NCBI GenBank assembly: GCA_024235135.1
Contig: JACKMZ010000006.1
Location: 62,001-126,000, forward strand
Source of the DNA: Gammaproteobacteria bacterium
Lineage (GTDB): Bacteria > Pseudomonadota > Gammaproteobacteria > Competibacterales > Competibacteraceae
DNA: 64,000 nucleotides
Reading direction: 5' to 3'
In this document: piece after piece, positions 1-8,201 of the stretch
Position numbering within the stretch: position 1 is the stretch's first letter
How the letters are laid out: every line of letters begins with the position of its first letter
Notes under the pieces: generated by a model
Databases searched by the model: none
Seen by the model: the letters and a program-made list of their open reading frames with translations, nothing else
Told to the model about the DNA's origin: nothing
Translations under genes and position numbers: made by a program

Positions 1-1
1 C

Positions 2-973
2 GAGCAATATCCGACGGTCTGGCAAATGACCAGCACGGTGGGCTGCGATACACGAGCGGATCTGCCGGAACTGTTGTGCGCGCTGTTTCCCGCAGCGTCC
101 ATCACCGGCGCGCCGAAGCGCCGGGCCATGGAGATTATCGCGGAACTGGAAACGACGCCGCGTGGCATCTACACCGGCAGTATCGGTTTCATGGCGCCGC
201 AGCGATACGCTCAGTTCAATGTCGCCATTCGCACGGTTTGGATAGACAAATCGAAGCGCCAGGCGGAATACGGTGTGGGGGGCGGAATCGTCTGGGATTC
301 GGCGGCCCATTCGGAATTTCAGGAGTGCTATGCCAAAGCGCGAATTCTGAGCGCCACTCAACCGGAATTCTGTCTACTGGAAACGCTGCTGTGGACACCG
401 GAACGGGGCTTCTGGCTGTTCGATGAGCATCTGGACCGCTTGCTGAATTCCGCCCGTTACTTTGCCTTTTCCGCCGATGGCGAGGCAATCCAGCGAAGAC
501 TGGCGGCGGCGGTCGCCAGTGCGCCGGCCCACCCGCACAAAGTGCGTCTGCGAGTGGCAAGAGATGGAAACGTCACCGTCGAAGTGCTGAATCTGCCTCG
601 ACAGCAAGCGTCGCCACGGGTATGCCTGGCCAAGCAGCCAGTGGACTCATCCAACGTGTTCCTCTACCACAAAACGACGCATCGGACGATTTACGAGCAG
701 GCCAAACGGGATTGTCCGGGTTATGACGACGTGTTGTTGTGGAACGAAGCCGGTGAAATCACGGAATCCTGTATCGCCAACGTCCTTTTCAAACGCGCTG
801 GCGAGTGGTTCACGCCGCCGATCCACTGTGGCTTGCTGGCGGGAGTTTACCGGGCCGTTCTACTTCGACAAGGCAGGCTCAAGGAGCGTGTCCTACGGAT
901 TGAGGATTGGAATGCCTGCGATGAGATTCGGTTGCTCAACTCCGTTCGTGGGATCTGGAAAATCCATCTTTAG
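2..973 (+). CDS. pabB: Aminodeoxychorismate synthase component I fused to aminodeoxychorismate lyase (PabB-PabC), 3' part
   Basis: The frame is open from the window edge, so this is the C-terminal 323 residues of a longer gene. The first ~115 residues are the end of a chorismate-binding domain, with the signatures YPTVWQMTSTV, AASITGAPKRRAM and the glycine-rich GVGGGIVWDS. After a short linker comes an aminotransferase class IV (PabC-like) domain of about 200 residues. It carries the HKTTHR motif holding the expected PLP lysine and GEITESCIANV. The fused enzyme would aminate chorismate and then release pyruvate to give 4-aminobenzoate for folate synthesis. Fused PabB-PabC proteins are known in proteobacteria. 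The glutamine amidotransferase partner PabA is not in view; folC and folD lie far away at 41-43 kb. Confidence 0.9.
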   Translation, partial: EQYPTVWQMTSTVGCDTRADLPELLCALFPAASITGAPKRRAMEIIAELETTPRGIYTGSIGFMAPQRYAQFNVAIRTVWIDKSKRQAEYGVGGGIVWDSAAHSEFQECYAKARILSATQPEFCLLETLLWTPERGFWLFDEHLDRLLNSARYFAFSADGEAIQRRLAAAVASAPAHPHKVRLRVARDGNVTVEVLNLPRQQASPRVCLAKQPVDSSNVFLYHKTTHRTIYEQAKRDCPGYDDVLLWNEAGEITESCIANVLFKRAGEWFTPPIHCGLLAGVYRAVLLRQGRLKERVLRIEDWNACDEIRLLNSVRGIWKIHL

Positions 974-1382
974 TGATCCTGTGCGCCGCCAATGGATGTT
1001 ACCCGTTTAAGCCAATAGACTTCAAAAAGGCGAGTCGTGACGCTGAGAGAGTGGTTGATTTGGCCACGATGATCGACACATACTCTCACTGTCCGTTGTC
1101 GGTTCGGCTGTCAATGAGCGCAGCGTCCAGGCCAGCCATCCGATATGTGACGGTCTTGTGCACCACGTGTTGTGCCGCGACCAACCGCATGACAGCGTCG
1201 TACATTCGAACCGGGGCAACCGGCCTGGCCCGGCATCAAACCTTGCTGGGGCAGTCAGTCTTGTCGATTCGTCGCGGCTGGTGGGAAGGATCAATAGGTA
1301 TCGCCCCCGCAGCCATAGCCATCCTAATTCACCGACACTTAAGCGTGAAACCGACTCATCCAGAATCACACGAAAATCTAGC
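974..1382. other. 409-bp stretch with no recognisable gene
   Basis: This gap lies between pabB and ampG. Open frames exist on both strands (plus 973-1386, minus 1022-1558), but their translations resemble no family I know and both run into neighbouring genes. No ribosome binding site, terminator hairpin or repeat stands out. It may hold the ampG promoter or decayed sequence. Confidence 0.4.
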
Positions 1383-2684
1383 ATGACGCACGTCGACGCG
1401 GTTTCCAAACGTTCCTGGCAGGCGATTTTACGAATCATCTGCAGCGGTCGCATGCTGGTAGCCACGCTCATGGGATTTTCCTCCGGCCTACCGCTGTTGC
1501 TGACCGGCGGTGTGTTGCAGGCGTGGATGGAGAAGGAAGGCGTCGATCTTGGCACCATCGGCTTGTTCGCGCTGGTGGGTCTGCCCTACACCCTGAAATT
1601 TTTCTGGGCGCCTTTATTGGACCGCTTCACGTTGCTTGCCTTCCTCGGCAGAAGGCGCGGCTGGTTGGCGCTGATCCAGGTGTTGCTGAGCGCCGCCATC
1701 GCCGGCCTGGGCTTCACCGACCCCGGCGTCAGTCCGTTTACAGTGGCCTGTGCGGCCCTGCTGGTGACGTTCTTTTCGGCCTCCCAGGACATCGTCATCG
1801 ATGCGTATCGCCGCGAATCGCTGGACGATGAAGAACAGGGATTGGGCGCCTCTCTGTACGTAAACGGATACCGCGTCGGCATGTTGCTGGCCTCGGGCGG
1901 CGGCTTGATTCTAGCCGATCACATTCCTTTCTCCGCCGTGTATTGGATCATGGCCGCCTTCATGCTGATCGGCTTGGCGACCACCTTGTTCGCAACCGAA
2001 CCCGCCGTCGCCGCCGGCACGCCGAAAACCCTGACGCAAGCCGTGATTCAACCGTTCGTGGATTACTTCGGCCGCCAGGACGCGCTATGGATTCTGCTGT
2101 TTATCCTGCTCTACAAAATCGGCGACACCATGGCCGTCCACCTGACCACGCCGTTTTATCTGGACATCGGTTTCAGCATGACCGAAGTCGGCGCCGTGGT
2201 GAAACTGTTCGGCTTCTGGGCGACGGTCATCGGCGGCCTGTTGGGTGGCGTGCTCATCCTACGCTGGGGTATCTATCGTTCGCTGTGGTGGTTCGGCATT
2301 CTGCAACTGGTCACTATTTTGGGATTCGTGGCCCTGGCGCAAATCGGCCACAACGTCACCACATTGGCGTTCGTCATCGCCGGGGAGAATCTGGCCGGCG
2401 GCATGGGCACCAGCGCCTTCGTCGCCTTCATGGCCAGTCTCACCAATAAGAAATTCACCGCCACCCAATATGCCCTGCTGAGCAGCCTGATGGGCATTCC
2501 ACGGGTGATTTTGGCCTCGCCGACCGGCTATCTGGCCGAGTGGTTGGGTTGGGAAGGGTTTTTTCTGTTCTGTACGCTGGCGGCCGTGCCGGGCTTGATC
2601 CTACTGACCCGTTTTCGCGGCTGGATGATTCAAGAAGAAGCCTCCGAATCCGTCCCGACCGGGGCCGTTGAAAAATCCTCGTAA
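1383..2684 (+). CDS. ampG: AmpG-type muropeptide permease (MFS)
   Basis: A 433-residue inner-membrane major facilitator with about 12 hydrophobic segments. AmpG proteins import GlcNAc-anhydroMurNAc peptides for cell-wall recycling and thereby influence AmpR-type beta-lactamase signalling. Family signatures seen are the N-terminal SGLPLLLTGG, a cytoplasmic loop DRFTLL-GRRRGW and SASQDIVIDAYRRE near residue 140. The frame is open further upstream (from 1158), but the ATG at 1383 gives an N-terminus of normal family length, so I chose it. The ribosome binding site is weak. No ampD or beta-lactamase gene is nearby. A short hairpin directly follows the stop codon. Confidence 0.9.
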   Translation: MTHVDAVSKRSWQAILRIICSGRMLVATLMGFSSGLPLLLTGGVLQAWMEKEGVDLGTIGLFALVGLPYTLKFFWAPLLDRFTLLAFLGRRRGWLALIQVLLSAAIAGLGFTDPGVSPFTVACAALLVTFFSASQDIVIDAYRRESLDDEEQGLGASLYVNGYRVGMLLASGGGLILADHIPFSAVYWIMAAFMLIGLATTLFATEPAVAAGTPKTLTQAVIQPFVDYFGRQDALWILLFILLYKIGDTMAVHLTTPFYLDIGFSMTEVGAVVKLFGFWATVIGGLLGGVLILRWGIYRSLWWFGILQLVTILGFVALAQIGHNVTTLAFVIAGENLAGGMGTSAFVAFMASLTNKKFTATQYALLSSLMGIPRVILASPTGYLAEWLGWEGFFLFCTLAAVPGLILLTRFRGWMIQEEASESVPTGAVEKSS

Positions 2685-2701
2685 CCGATAGGATCGGTTT
2701 T
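2683..2701 (+). terminator. Short hairpin with T run after ampG
   Basis: AACCGAT and ATCGGTT form a 7-bp stem with a 3-nt loop starting inside the ampG stop codon, followed by a run of four T. It resembles a weak intrinsic terminator. The stem is short and only moderately GC rich. Confidence 0.45.
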
Positions 2702-2772
2702 CGTCATACACGTCATCATTTCATCACCGGGGCGTCATAAAACTGTTGCATAGCTCCCCCATATTCGGGGTT

Positions 2773-3972
2773 ATGCGAAGCAATCTGGCCGCCTCTATCG
2801 AATCTTCCCCCGTCACCGACCGGTCGTTACGGATCAGTGTCGTCACTGAGACCTACCCACCGGAAGTGAACGGCGTCGCCATGACCATGGAACACATGGT
2901 CAAGGGCCTGCTCGCGCGCGGCCATCGGGTGCAATTGATCCGGCCCCGGCAATTCCCCAACGAGACCGATTCCCACCAAGGCAATCTACAGATCGTCCCC
3001 CAGCCCGGCTTTACCCTGCCGTTCTATCGCGCGGTGAAAGTCGGGTTTCCCGCCAGCCGGGCATTGCAGCGATGTTGGCGAGCCGATCCCCCCGATGTCG
3101 TGCATGTCGCCACCGAAGGACCGCTGGGACGCTCGGCCTTGAGTAGCGCCAAACGGCTGCACTTACCGGCTTCCTCCAGTTTTCATACGAATTTCCACAG
3201 TTACAGCCGCCATTACGGTTTCGGCATGCTGGCCAAACCCATCATTGGCTATCTGCGTCGGTTCCACAACCGCACGTCCTGCACACTGGTCGCCACCGAG
3301 GAATTGGCCAAGCAGTTGCGAGAACTGGGCTTTCGCCGCACACGCATTCTGTCCCGTGGGGTCGATACGCGCCTGTTCAAACCCACGCAGCGCAGCGATG
3401 CCTTGCGGCGGACTTGGGGCGTCGCCGACGACGATCCCGTGCTGTTATACGTGGGCCGTTTGGCGGCGGAAAAGAATCTGGACCTGGTGATCCGCGCCTT
3501 TCAGGCCATCCACACACGGGTTCCCCGTGCGCGCCTGGTGCTTGTCGGCGATGGCCCACTCCGCGAGGCATTGGCCAGTCGGTGCCCTCAGGCGATTTTC
3601 CGAGGCATGCGTCTGGGCGAGGAACTCGCCACGCACTACGCCTCCGCCGATATCTTTCTTTTTCCCAGCCTGACCGAGACCTTCGGCAATGTCACGCTGG
3701 AAGCCATGGCCAGCGGACTGGCCGTCGTCGCCTTCGATTACGCCGCCGCCCGTCAGCATCTGGAGCAAGGACACAGCGGCCTGCTTGCGCCGGTCGCCGA
3801 CGCGGCGGCCTTCATCGCCGCGGCCTGCGATCTCGTCGCCGCGCCGAAACGCTGGAGCCGCATGGGCGAGGCCGCGCGTCTGGCCGTGGAACCGTTCGAT
3901 TGGGAACACATTTACCGGGATTTTGAAATCATCCTGCTGGAACTCATCGCCCAAGGAGATGAGCATGTCTAA
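2773..3972 (+). CDS. GT4-family glycosyltransferase (MgtA-like)
   Basis: About 399 residues with the GT-B fold of glycosyltransferase family 4. The N-terminal acceptor domain begins with VVTETYPPEVNGVA. The C-terminal nucleotide-sugar domain has LYVGRLAAEKNLDLVI and the E-X7-E signature in TETFGNVTLEAM. Closest in character are enzymes that add mannose or glucose to membrane lipids; donor and acceptor cannot be read from the sequence. A TTG codon at 2746 would give nine more residues. The ATG at 2773 is preferred because the conserved domain starts soon after it. The stop overlaps the next gene, a PAP2 phosphatase, by 8 bp, suggesting a shared lipid-linked substrate. Confidence 0.85.
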   Translation: MRSNLAASIESSPVTDRSLRISVVTETYPPEVNGVAMTMEHMVKGLLARGHRVQLIRPRQFPNETDSHQGNLQIVPQPGFTLPFYRAVKVGFPASRALQRCWRADPPDVVHVATEGPLGRSALSSAKRLHLPASSSFHTNFHSYSRHYGFGMLAKPIIGYLRRFHNRTSCTLVATEELAKQLRELGFRRTRILSRGVDTRLFKPTQRSDALRRTWGVADDDPVLLYVGRLAAEKNLDLVIRAFQAIHTRVPRARLVLVGDGPLREALASRCPQAIFRGMRLGEELATHYASADIFLFPSLTETFGNVTLEAMASGLAVVAFDYAAARQHLEQGHSGLLAPVADAAAFIAAACDLVAAPKRWSRMGEAARLAVEPFDWEHIYRDFEIILLELIAQGDEHV

Positions 3973-4504
3973 ATCCCTTATCGCTTCGACCCATTGGCAA
4001 TGGCTGGCGGATCGTGAGCTGAATTGGTGTCTGCGCCTCAATCGCGCCAGTGAGCGATTGATCGTGGAACGGTTGTTCGCCAGCGTCAGCCGCCTGGGGG
4101 ATGGGGTGTTCTGGTATACGCTGATGCTCACCCTGCCGCTCATACTGGGCGCCGAGGCCCTGCCAGTGGTCGGACACATGGTCGTAACGGGCGCGTTATG
4201 CCTATTGCTCTACAAGGGCCTGAAGAGCAAGACCATCCGCCCGCGTCCCTGCGATTGCAATCGCTCGATCCGCACCACGGTGCCACCGTTGGATCAATAC
4301 AGTTTCCCCTCCGGCCACACGCTGCACGCGGTAGGATTCAGCGTCATCGTGGTGTTCTACTATCCTCAATTGAGCTGGCTGGTCATCCCCTTCACGCTGC
4401 TGGTGGCCTTGTCCCGCCTGGTACTGGGGCTGCACTTTCCCAGCGACGTCCTGGCGGGCGCTACGCTGGGCGGCAGTATCGCCTCGTTGGTACTGTTGTT
4501 CTAA
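3965..4504 (+). CDS. PAP2-superfamily membrane phosphatase
   Basis: A 179-residue integral membrane phosphatase. The three PAP2 motifs are visible: K-X6-RP in KSKTIRPRP, the PSGHTLH core, and SRLVLGLHFPSD with the catalytic histidine. Such enzymes dephosphorylate phosphatidic acid, phosphatidylglycerophosphate or undecaprenyl pyrophosphate at the membrane. The start at 3965 is chosen because AAGGAG lies 6 bp upstream; an ATG at 3959 abuts that site and is less likely. It overlaps the preceding glycosyltransferase by 8 bp, so the pair is probably cotranslated. GT4-PAP2 pairing suggests glycolipid or envelope polymer synthesis, which is inference. Confidence 0.87.
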   Translation: MSKSLIASTHWQWLADRELNWCLRLNRASERLIVERLFASVSRLGDGVFWYTLMLTLPLILGAEALPVVGHMVVTGALCLLLYKGLKSKTIRPRPCDCNRSIRTTVPPLDQYSFPSGHTLHAVGFSVIVVFYYPQLSWLVIPFTLLVALSRLVLGLHFPSDVLAGATLGGSIASLVLLF

Positions 4505-4551
4505 AGGAGGAGGCATCCGCTCGCCTCCACCCACACGGTGCGAGCGGGCCG

Positions 4552-5100
4552 TCAGTCGACCGGCAACAGAGCATAGACCGGCAGGGGAGCCAGTCTTGCC
4601 CGCCCGCCCAAGGCCATTAATTCCAACAGGAACACGCCCCCTAGCAACTGCGCTCCACAGTCTTCGAGCAGCCGCGCGCAAGCCCCGATGGTTCCGCCCG
4701 TAGCCAGTAAATCGTCGACCAGAATCACTTTCTGCCCCGGCCGAACGGCGTCGCGGTGCATTTCGACGGCATCGGAGCCGTATTCCAACGCGTAGTCGAC
4801 CCGCGCCTTGTCATGCGGCAGTTTATCGGGTTTGCGGATGGGCACGAATCCCACCCCCAGGCGGTACGCCAAGGCGGCGCCGAAAATGAAGCCACGGGCT
4901 TCCGGACAGGCCAATACATCGGGTTTCCAACCGCTTCGTTCACAGTGTTCGGCGATATGGTCCACCACCACCCGAAAACAGGGACCGTCCGCGAGCAACG
5001 GCGTGATGTCCTTGAACACAATGCCCGGCTTGGGAAAATCCAGGATGTCGCGGATCAGCCTCCAGCACGCAGCCAGGCTCGGGTCGGTCGCGGTCGTCAT
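4552..5100 (-). CDS. apt: Adenine phosphoribosyltransferase
   Basis: 182 residues, the usual length of bacterial Apt, which converts adenine and PRPP to AMP. Visible are the N-terminal DILDFPKPGIVFKDITPLL region typical of Apt and the PRPP-binding loop VILVDDLLATGGT at about residue 128. The reading frame stays open upstream through the permease gene. The ATG at 5098-5100 is supported by AAGGGG just upstream and by family length. It lies 2 bp after the purine permease gene and is surely in one operon with it. A small GGAGGC/GCCTCC hairpin (4509-4528) sits between its stop and that of the convergent PAP2 gene. Confidence 0.95.
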   Translation of the reverse strand: MTTATDPSLAACWRLIRDILDFPKPGIVFKDITPLLADGPCFRVVVDHIAEHCERSGWKPDVLACPEARGFIFGAALAYRLGVGFVPIRKPDKLPHDKARVDYALEYGSDAVEMHRDAVRPGQKVILVDDLLATGGTIGACARLLEDCGAQLLGGVFLLELMALGGRARLAPLPVYALLPVD

Positions 5101-5102
5101 AA

Positions 5103-6404
5103 TCACCCCTTGAATCCGTAATAGACGATCAATAATACGGACAGCACGCCCATCACGGGATGAATGGACCGCCACTGGCCGCTGACCACTCGCAACAATA
5201 CGTAGCTGACGATGCCCAGACTGATCCCATGCGCTATCGAATAGGTGAACGGCATGCCGACGGCGGTCAGAAAGGCCGGGATGGCGTCGTCCATGCGCTG
5301 CCACTCCAAATCCCGCGCGCTGCGCATCATGAACACGCCAACCACGATCAGGGCCGGTGCGGTCGCCATGGCGGGAACGGCGGTGAACAAGGGCGTGAAG
5401 AATAGCGATAACAGAAATAACAGAGAGACCACCACGGCGGTCAGACCGGTACGTCCGCCTTCCTCGATGCCCGCCGCGGATTCGATATAACTGGTCACGG
5501 TGCTGGTGCCGACCAGCGCGCCGACCGTCGTGCCCGTGGCGTCGGCGAGAAAAGCCTTGTCCGCGCCTGGCAATCGGCCCTCCTGATCGAGAAATCCCCC
5601 CAAGCGGCCCACGCCGACCAAGGTGCCGGCGGTGTCGAAGACATCCACGAAAAAGAAGGCGATGATCACCGTGAGCAGGGCACCGTTGAAAATCTGGCTG
5701 AAATCCAGCGCCAGCAGCGTTTCCCTGGGCAGAGCGGGAACGCTGGTCAACGCGGTGGGCAATGACGCAAACCCTAGTATCCAGGCCAGCACGGTAATAA
5801 CCAAAATGCCAACCAGAATCGCGCCTTTGATTTGTCTGACCATCAGCGCGCCGATCACCAAGATACCGAGCAGGGACATGTAAACCGAAGGCTCCCGCAC
5901 CGAACCCAAGGTCACCAGGGTGGCGGGATGATCCACGATCCATTGGGCGTTCTTGAAACCAATGATGGCCAGAAATAAACCGATGCCGATGGTGGTGGCG
6001 ATCTTGAGAACGCCAGGGATGGCATCCAGCAGGCGCGTACGCAGACCGCTGACCGCCAACGCCATGAATAGCAGACCTTCAATGAATACCGCCGTCAACG
6101 CCACCTGCCAGGACACGCCCAGACCGAGCACCACGCCATAGGTGAAATAGGCGTTCAAGCCCATGCCGGGGGCCAAGGCAAAGGGAAAATTGGCATAAAG
6201 GCCCATCATGGCCGTAGCTGCGGCGGAAGCCAGTGCCGTCGCGATGGCGACATCGGCGGCCGGCATGCCGGTTGCCGCCAAAATCGAGGGATTGACGAAC
6301 AGGATGTACGCCATGGTCAAGAATGTGGTCACTCCCGCGCGGATTTCCGTGCCGACAGTGGAACCGCGGGCGCTGATGCTAAAAAATCGATCAATGGATT
6401 GCAT
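5103..6404 (-). CDS. AzgA-type purine (guanine/hypoxanthine/adenine) permease
   Basis: 433 residues with at least 12 membrane segments, belonging to the NCS2/AzgA group of nucleobase:proton symporters. Typical sequences are the N-terminal RGSTVGTEIRAGVTTFLTMAYI, GMGLNAYFTYGVV and FFFVDVFDTAGTLVGV. AAGGGAG precedes the ATG at a good distance. The gene is followed 2 bp later by apt, giving an uptake-plus-salvage operon for purine bases. Exact base specificity cannot be told from sequence alone. No purine riboswitch-like structure is evident in the short leader. Confidence 0.92.
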   Translation of the reverse strand: MQSIDRFFSISARGSTVGTEIRAGVTTFLTMAYILFVNPSILAATGMPAADVAIATALASAAATAMMGLYANFPFALAPGMGLNAYFTYGVVLGLGVSWQVALTAVFIEGLLFMALAVSGLRTRLLDAIPGVLKIATTIGIGLFLAIIGFKNAQWIVDHPATLVTLGSVREPSVYMSLLGILVIGALMVRQIKGAILVGILVITVLAWILGFASLPTALTSVPALPRETLLALDFSQIFNGALLTVIIAFFFVDVFDTAGTLVGVGRLGGFLDQEGRLPGADKAFLADATGTTVGALVGTSTVTSYIESAAGIEEGGRTGLTAVVVSLLFLLSLFFTPLFTAVPAMATAPALIVVGVFMMRSARDLEWQRMDDAIPAFLTAVGMPFTYSIAHGISLGIVSYVLLRVVSGQWRSIHPVMGVLSVLLIVYYGFKG

Positions 6405-6547
6405 GGAACTCCCTTAATTGGTGCAAGATCATGATGCTGGGATAGGTAAACGACAGGCGCGGGGTTTGCTTCCAACGACGAGGGAACGCTAGACTGCGAA
6501 CCCGGCGATGCCGGCACACGCGGAGAGTTATCCCGACCAGACTCACC

Positions 6548-7348
6548 ATGCAATTACCAGTCCTGCCAAAACAACTGTCCGTCCGTTACGTTGCCGACCG
6601 GTTGCGCTCGCGGTGGCGCGGACCCCATGCACGCGCAGCTCGGCCCCGCTCCTGGCGGGCGCGCATCGGGTGGTCGATGCTCTGGTCACTGGTGATCTTC
6701 GTCCTGCTTTCGTTGTTGCTGGTCCTACCCTTGCGCTGGTGGCCACCCCTGAGCAGCAGCTTTATGATGCAACGGCAGTGGCAATCGCTGGGCACGGAGG
6801 ACGGGCATGAGCACATCGCCTACGTTTGGGTGCCCTACGAGCGGATTTCTCCCCATATGGCGCTGGCTGTCGTTGCCAGTGAGGATCAGAAGTTTCCGTC
6901 CCATAACGGCTTCGATATCGACGCGATCCGTCAAGTATGGACTCGGCGCGAGGACGACAAGCCGCTGCGCGGGGCCAGCACCATCAGCCAGCAAGTCGCC
7001 AAGAATCTTTACCTCTGGCCAGCGCGCAGCCTGTTCCGCAAGGCGCTGGAAGCCTGGTTTACCCTGTTGCTGGAGGCCCTGTGGCCGAAACAGCGGATTT
7101 TGGAAATCTATTTGAATATCGTCGAACTAGGCGAACATACCTTCGGCGTGGAAGCGGCCAGTCAGCATTTTTTCGGGAAACCGGCCACGCAGTTGAATCG
7201 CCAGGAAGCCGCGCTACTGGCGGCGGTTCTACCCAACCCCCGCCTCTTTCGGGTAGACAAGCCCTCCGCCCACGTACGCCAACGGCAACAGTGGATTTTA
7301 CGGCAAATGCGCCAGTTGGGCGGCCCTGGCTACCTGAACTCGCCGTGA
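6548..7348 (+). CDS. mtgA: Monofunctional peptidoglycan transglycosylase
   Basis: 266 residues: a cytoplasmic N-terminus, one membrane segment at roughly residues 35-60, then a periplasmic GT51 domain that polymerises lipid II into glycan strands. The catalytic region ASEDQKFPSHNGFD holds the first essential glutamate. The second conserved block is LEIYLNIVELGEHTFGVEAAS. QQVAKNLYLWPARS is also characteristic. There is no transpeptidase domain, which distinguishes it from class A PBPs. The N-terminus is somewhat longer and more basic than usual. The next gene starts 13 bp after the stop. Confidence 0.93.
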   Translation: MQLPVLPKQLSVRYVADRLRSRWRGPHARAARPRSWRARIGWSMLWSLVIFVLLSLLLVLPLRWWPPLSSSFMMQRQWQSLGTEDGHEHIAYVWVPYERISPHMALAVVASEDQKFPSHNGFDIDAIRQVWTRREDDKPLRGASTISQQVAKNLYLWPARSLFRKALEAWFTLLLEALWPKQRILEIYLNIVELGEHTFGVEAASQHFFGKPATQLNRQEAALLAAVLPNPRLFRVDKPSAHVRQRQQWILRQMRQLGGPGYLNSP

Positions 7349-7361
7349 GGAACGCCACCCC

Positions 7362-7634
7362 ATGAAACCCCGCGTCACCATCACCTATTGCACGCAATGC
7401 CAGTGGTTGCTACGGGCGGCTTGGCTGGCTCAGGAACTCCTCAGCACTTTCGCGGCCGAACTCGGCGAGGTGGCCTTGCAACCCGGCAGTGGGGGGGTGT
7501 TTGAAATCCGCGTCGAGGGAGAACTGATCTGGTCACGCAAGGACCAGGGACGCTTTCCCGAAGCCAAGGAAATCAAGCAACGTCTGCGTGACCGGATCGC
7601 CCCTGGCAGGATGCTTGGCCACGTAGATCGCTAA
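7362..7634 (+). CDS. SelT/SelW/SelH-family (Rdx) thioredoxin-like protein
   Basis: 90 residues, a full-length Rdx family member. The N-terminal ITYCTQCQW holds the CxxC pair that in selenoprotein W is CxxU; here both positions are cysteine. The C-terminal part contains GGVFEIRVEGELIWSRK and GRFPEAKEIKQRLRD, typical of the family. A redox role is inferred from the fold and motif; substrates are unknown. It sits between mtgA and dsbB in one direction, which suggests, without proving, a link to thiol chemistry in the envelope. Confidence 0.88.
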   Translation: MKPRVTITYCTQCQWLLRAAWLAQELLSTFAAELGEVALQPGSGGVFEIRVEGELIWSRKDQGRFPEAKEIKQRLRDRIAPGRMLGHVDR

Positions 7635-7655
7635 CCATTCAGGAGGTCATCGCCC

Positions 7656-8201
7656 ATGCCCACACTTGCATCCGACACAACCCGATCAACCGGTTTCGCG
7701 TGGCTGCCATCCCGGCGGCTCTGCAATCTTGCGGGTTTTGCCGCTTGTGTGTCGATGATGTTGTTCGCCGTTTTTTACCTGCAGAAACATCTGGGGCTGA
7801 CACCTTGCCCGTTGTGCGTGTTCCAACGCATCGCCATGATCAGTCTGGCCGCCGTCTTCGTGGTCGCCGCCGTCCATAACCCCTCATCCTGGGGGGCCCG
7901 TGTCTACAGCGTGCTGCTTGGACTGGTAGCGGGAAGCGGCGCGGGTATTGCCAGCCGCCACATCTGGCTGCAACATCTCCCCGCCGATCAAGTGCCGTCC
8001 TGCGGACCCAGTCTGGAATATCTGCTGGACTCCTTCCCACTCTGGGAAACCATCCGCGTGGTTTTGCGCGGCACGGGGGACTGCGCCGAAATCCAGTGGA
8101 CTTTTCTGGGGTTGACCATACCCGAACTGACTTTGATCGCCTTTATCGCTCTGGGTCTTTTCGGCGTCATCCGCAACTGGCGGCGGGATGCTACAGTTTA
8201 G
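7656..8201 (+). CDS. dsbB: Disulfide bond formation protein B
   Basis: 181 residues with four membrane segments. DsbB reoxidises periplasmic DsbA and passes electrons to quinone. The first cysteine pair is in LTPCPLCVFQR; the second periplasmic loop has one cysteine in VPSCGPS and another in GTGDCAEI. The full set of four redox cysteines is therefore present. AGGAGG lies 9 bp upstream of the ATG. Its end overlaps the convergent hemL gene by 11 bp. No dsbA is in the window. Confidence 0.94.
   Translation: MPTLASDTTRSTGFAWLPSRRLCNLAGFAACVSMMLFAVFYLQKHLGLTPCPLCVFQRIAMISLAAVFVVAAVHNPSSWGARVYSVLLGLVAGSGAGIASRHIWLQHLPADQVPSCGPSLEYLLDSFPLWETIRVVLRGTGDCAEIQWTFLGLTIPELTLIAFIALGLFGVIRNWRRDATV

Noticed and set aside
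973..1386. 137-codon plus-strand frame between pabB and ampG as a gene
   Set aside because: No family resemblance, no ribosome binding site, and it runs into the ampG start; listed only as an unexplained gap.
4552..5943. Possible 463-residue fusion with apt at its C-terminus
   Set aside because: The upstream part is an out-of-frame shadow of the purine permease; apt has its own ATG at 5100 with a good ribosome binding site.
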